Below, in pieces: positions 63,874-64,000 of a DNA stretch of 64,000 bases. The DNA comes from an uncultured Amylibacter sp. (GTDB taxonomy: Bacteria; Pseudomonadota; Alphaproteobacteria; Rhodobacterales; Rhodobacteraceae). Where the stretch lies: NCBI GenBank assembly GCA_943846615.1, contig OX044354.1, positions 2,001,001-2,065,000 on the forward strand, written 5' to 3'. Position 1 is the stretch's first letter, and the number at the start of each line of letters is the position of its first letter. A model generated the notes under the pieces. The model saw nothing but the letters and a program-made list of their open reading frames with translations, was not told the DNA's origin and made no database searches. The position numbers and the translations under genes are program-made.

Positions 63874-64000
63874 CTATTCAGGGGGCAATTTGCGAAACGC
63901 GATCATTTCTTGAACACGTTTCCCCATTGTGCCCACTTCGCAAATGGTTCCTTCACGTGATCCTTGTAATGATTCCACGGTCACTTTGGCTCCATCATAT
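63874..64000 (-). CDS. C-terminal end of an unidentified protein (partial)
   Basis: An open frame enters from the right edge on the minus strand and stops at TAG 63874-63876. About 41 residues are visible, including GTICEVGTMGKRVQEMIAF and ending RKLPPE. It lies 60 bp before the glycosyltransferase start in the same direction, so it may belong to one operon. The family is not recognisable from this piece. Confidence 0.5.
   Translation of the reverse strand, partial: YDGAKVTVESLQGSREGTICEVGTMGKRVQEMIAFRKLPPE

Noticed and set aside
1..64000. CRISPR arrays, tRNA, rRNA genes and insertion sequences
   Set aside because: None was seen: no regularly spaced repeats, no cloverleaf candidates or rRNA stretches, and no transposase among the genes.

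Overview
The gene content points to an alphaproteobacterium of the Rhodobacterales (marine Roseobacter type). The signs are a urea ABC transporter joined to a complete urease operon, an MttB-type methyltransferase beside a dimethylglycine/sarcosine-dehydrogenase-like enzyme, a fused TRAP permease, a Tat-targeted dehalogenase and a DUF1127-like small protein. This is inferred from gene content; no rRNA or tRNA gene lies in the window. Base composition looks moderate for the group (impression, not calculated).

Layout. 0-1.3 kb: end of an unknown gene and a GIY-YIG (T5orf172-like) nuclease, possibly the edge of a defence cassette. 1.6-9.1 kb: a glucose uptake unit, glk plus a Gts-type ABC transporter, divergent from an OmpR-family two-component system; a 10-bp-phased TGTTAC array lies between them. 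9.4-11.8 kb: small membrane protein, Tat-exported haloalkane dehalogenase and divergent LysR regulator. 12.4-19.5 kb: signalling locus 1 (PP2C phosphatase, phosphate-binding-like/OmpA fusion, PilJ-domain periplasmic protein, membrane Ser/Thr kinase). 19.6-28.1 kb: sugar-acid or polyol unit (IclR, GMC oxidoreductase, TRAP transporter, zinc dehydrogenase, KduD-like SDR) and a decayed molybdopterin-binding gene. 28.4-32.3 kb: acnB and a LysR regulator. 32.4-44.7 kb: urtABCDE-ureDAB-(membrane protein)-ureC-(two small genes)-ureEFG. 44.7-55.8 kb: signalling/biosynthesis locus 2, described below. 55.8-63.8 kb: xylulokinase, rhodanese, MttB methyltransferase, DMGDH/GcvT-type oxidase and a fucosyltransferase-like protein; a partial gene closes the window.

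The most unusual part is 44.7-55.8 kb. One long minus-strand run encodes a pseudokinase with membrane anchor and PDZ-like tail, two soluble Ser/Thr kinases, a PP2C phosphatase, an alpha/beta-hydrolase thioesterase whose nucleophile position is Cys, three tandem 28-34-residue peptides with a near-identical leader and a shared GAAKVG core, a HExxH-type putative peptide hydroxylase, a stand-alone adenylation enzyme and a carrier protein. Several joints overlap by a few bases. An OmpA-family protein and a coiled-coil membrane protein are divergent. It looks like a RiPP cluster carrying NRPS-type activation and carrier parts, placed under or acting with a phospho-signalling module. The three peptide genes are very short and easily missed. 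Locus 1 repeats the PP2C / OmpA / kinase-TM-PDZ parts without the peptide genes, so the two loci may be paralogous signalling systems.
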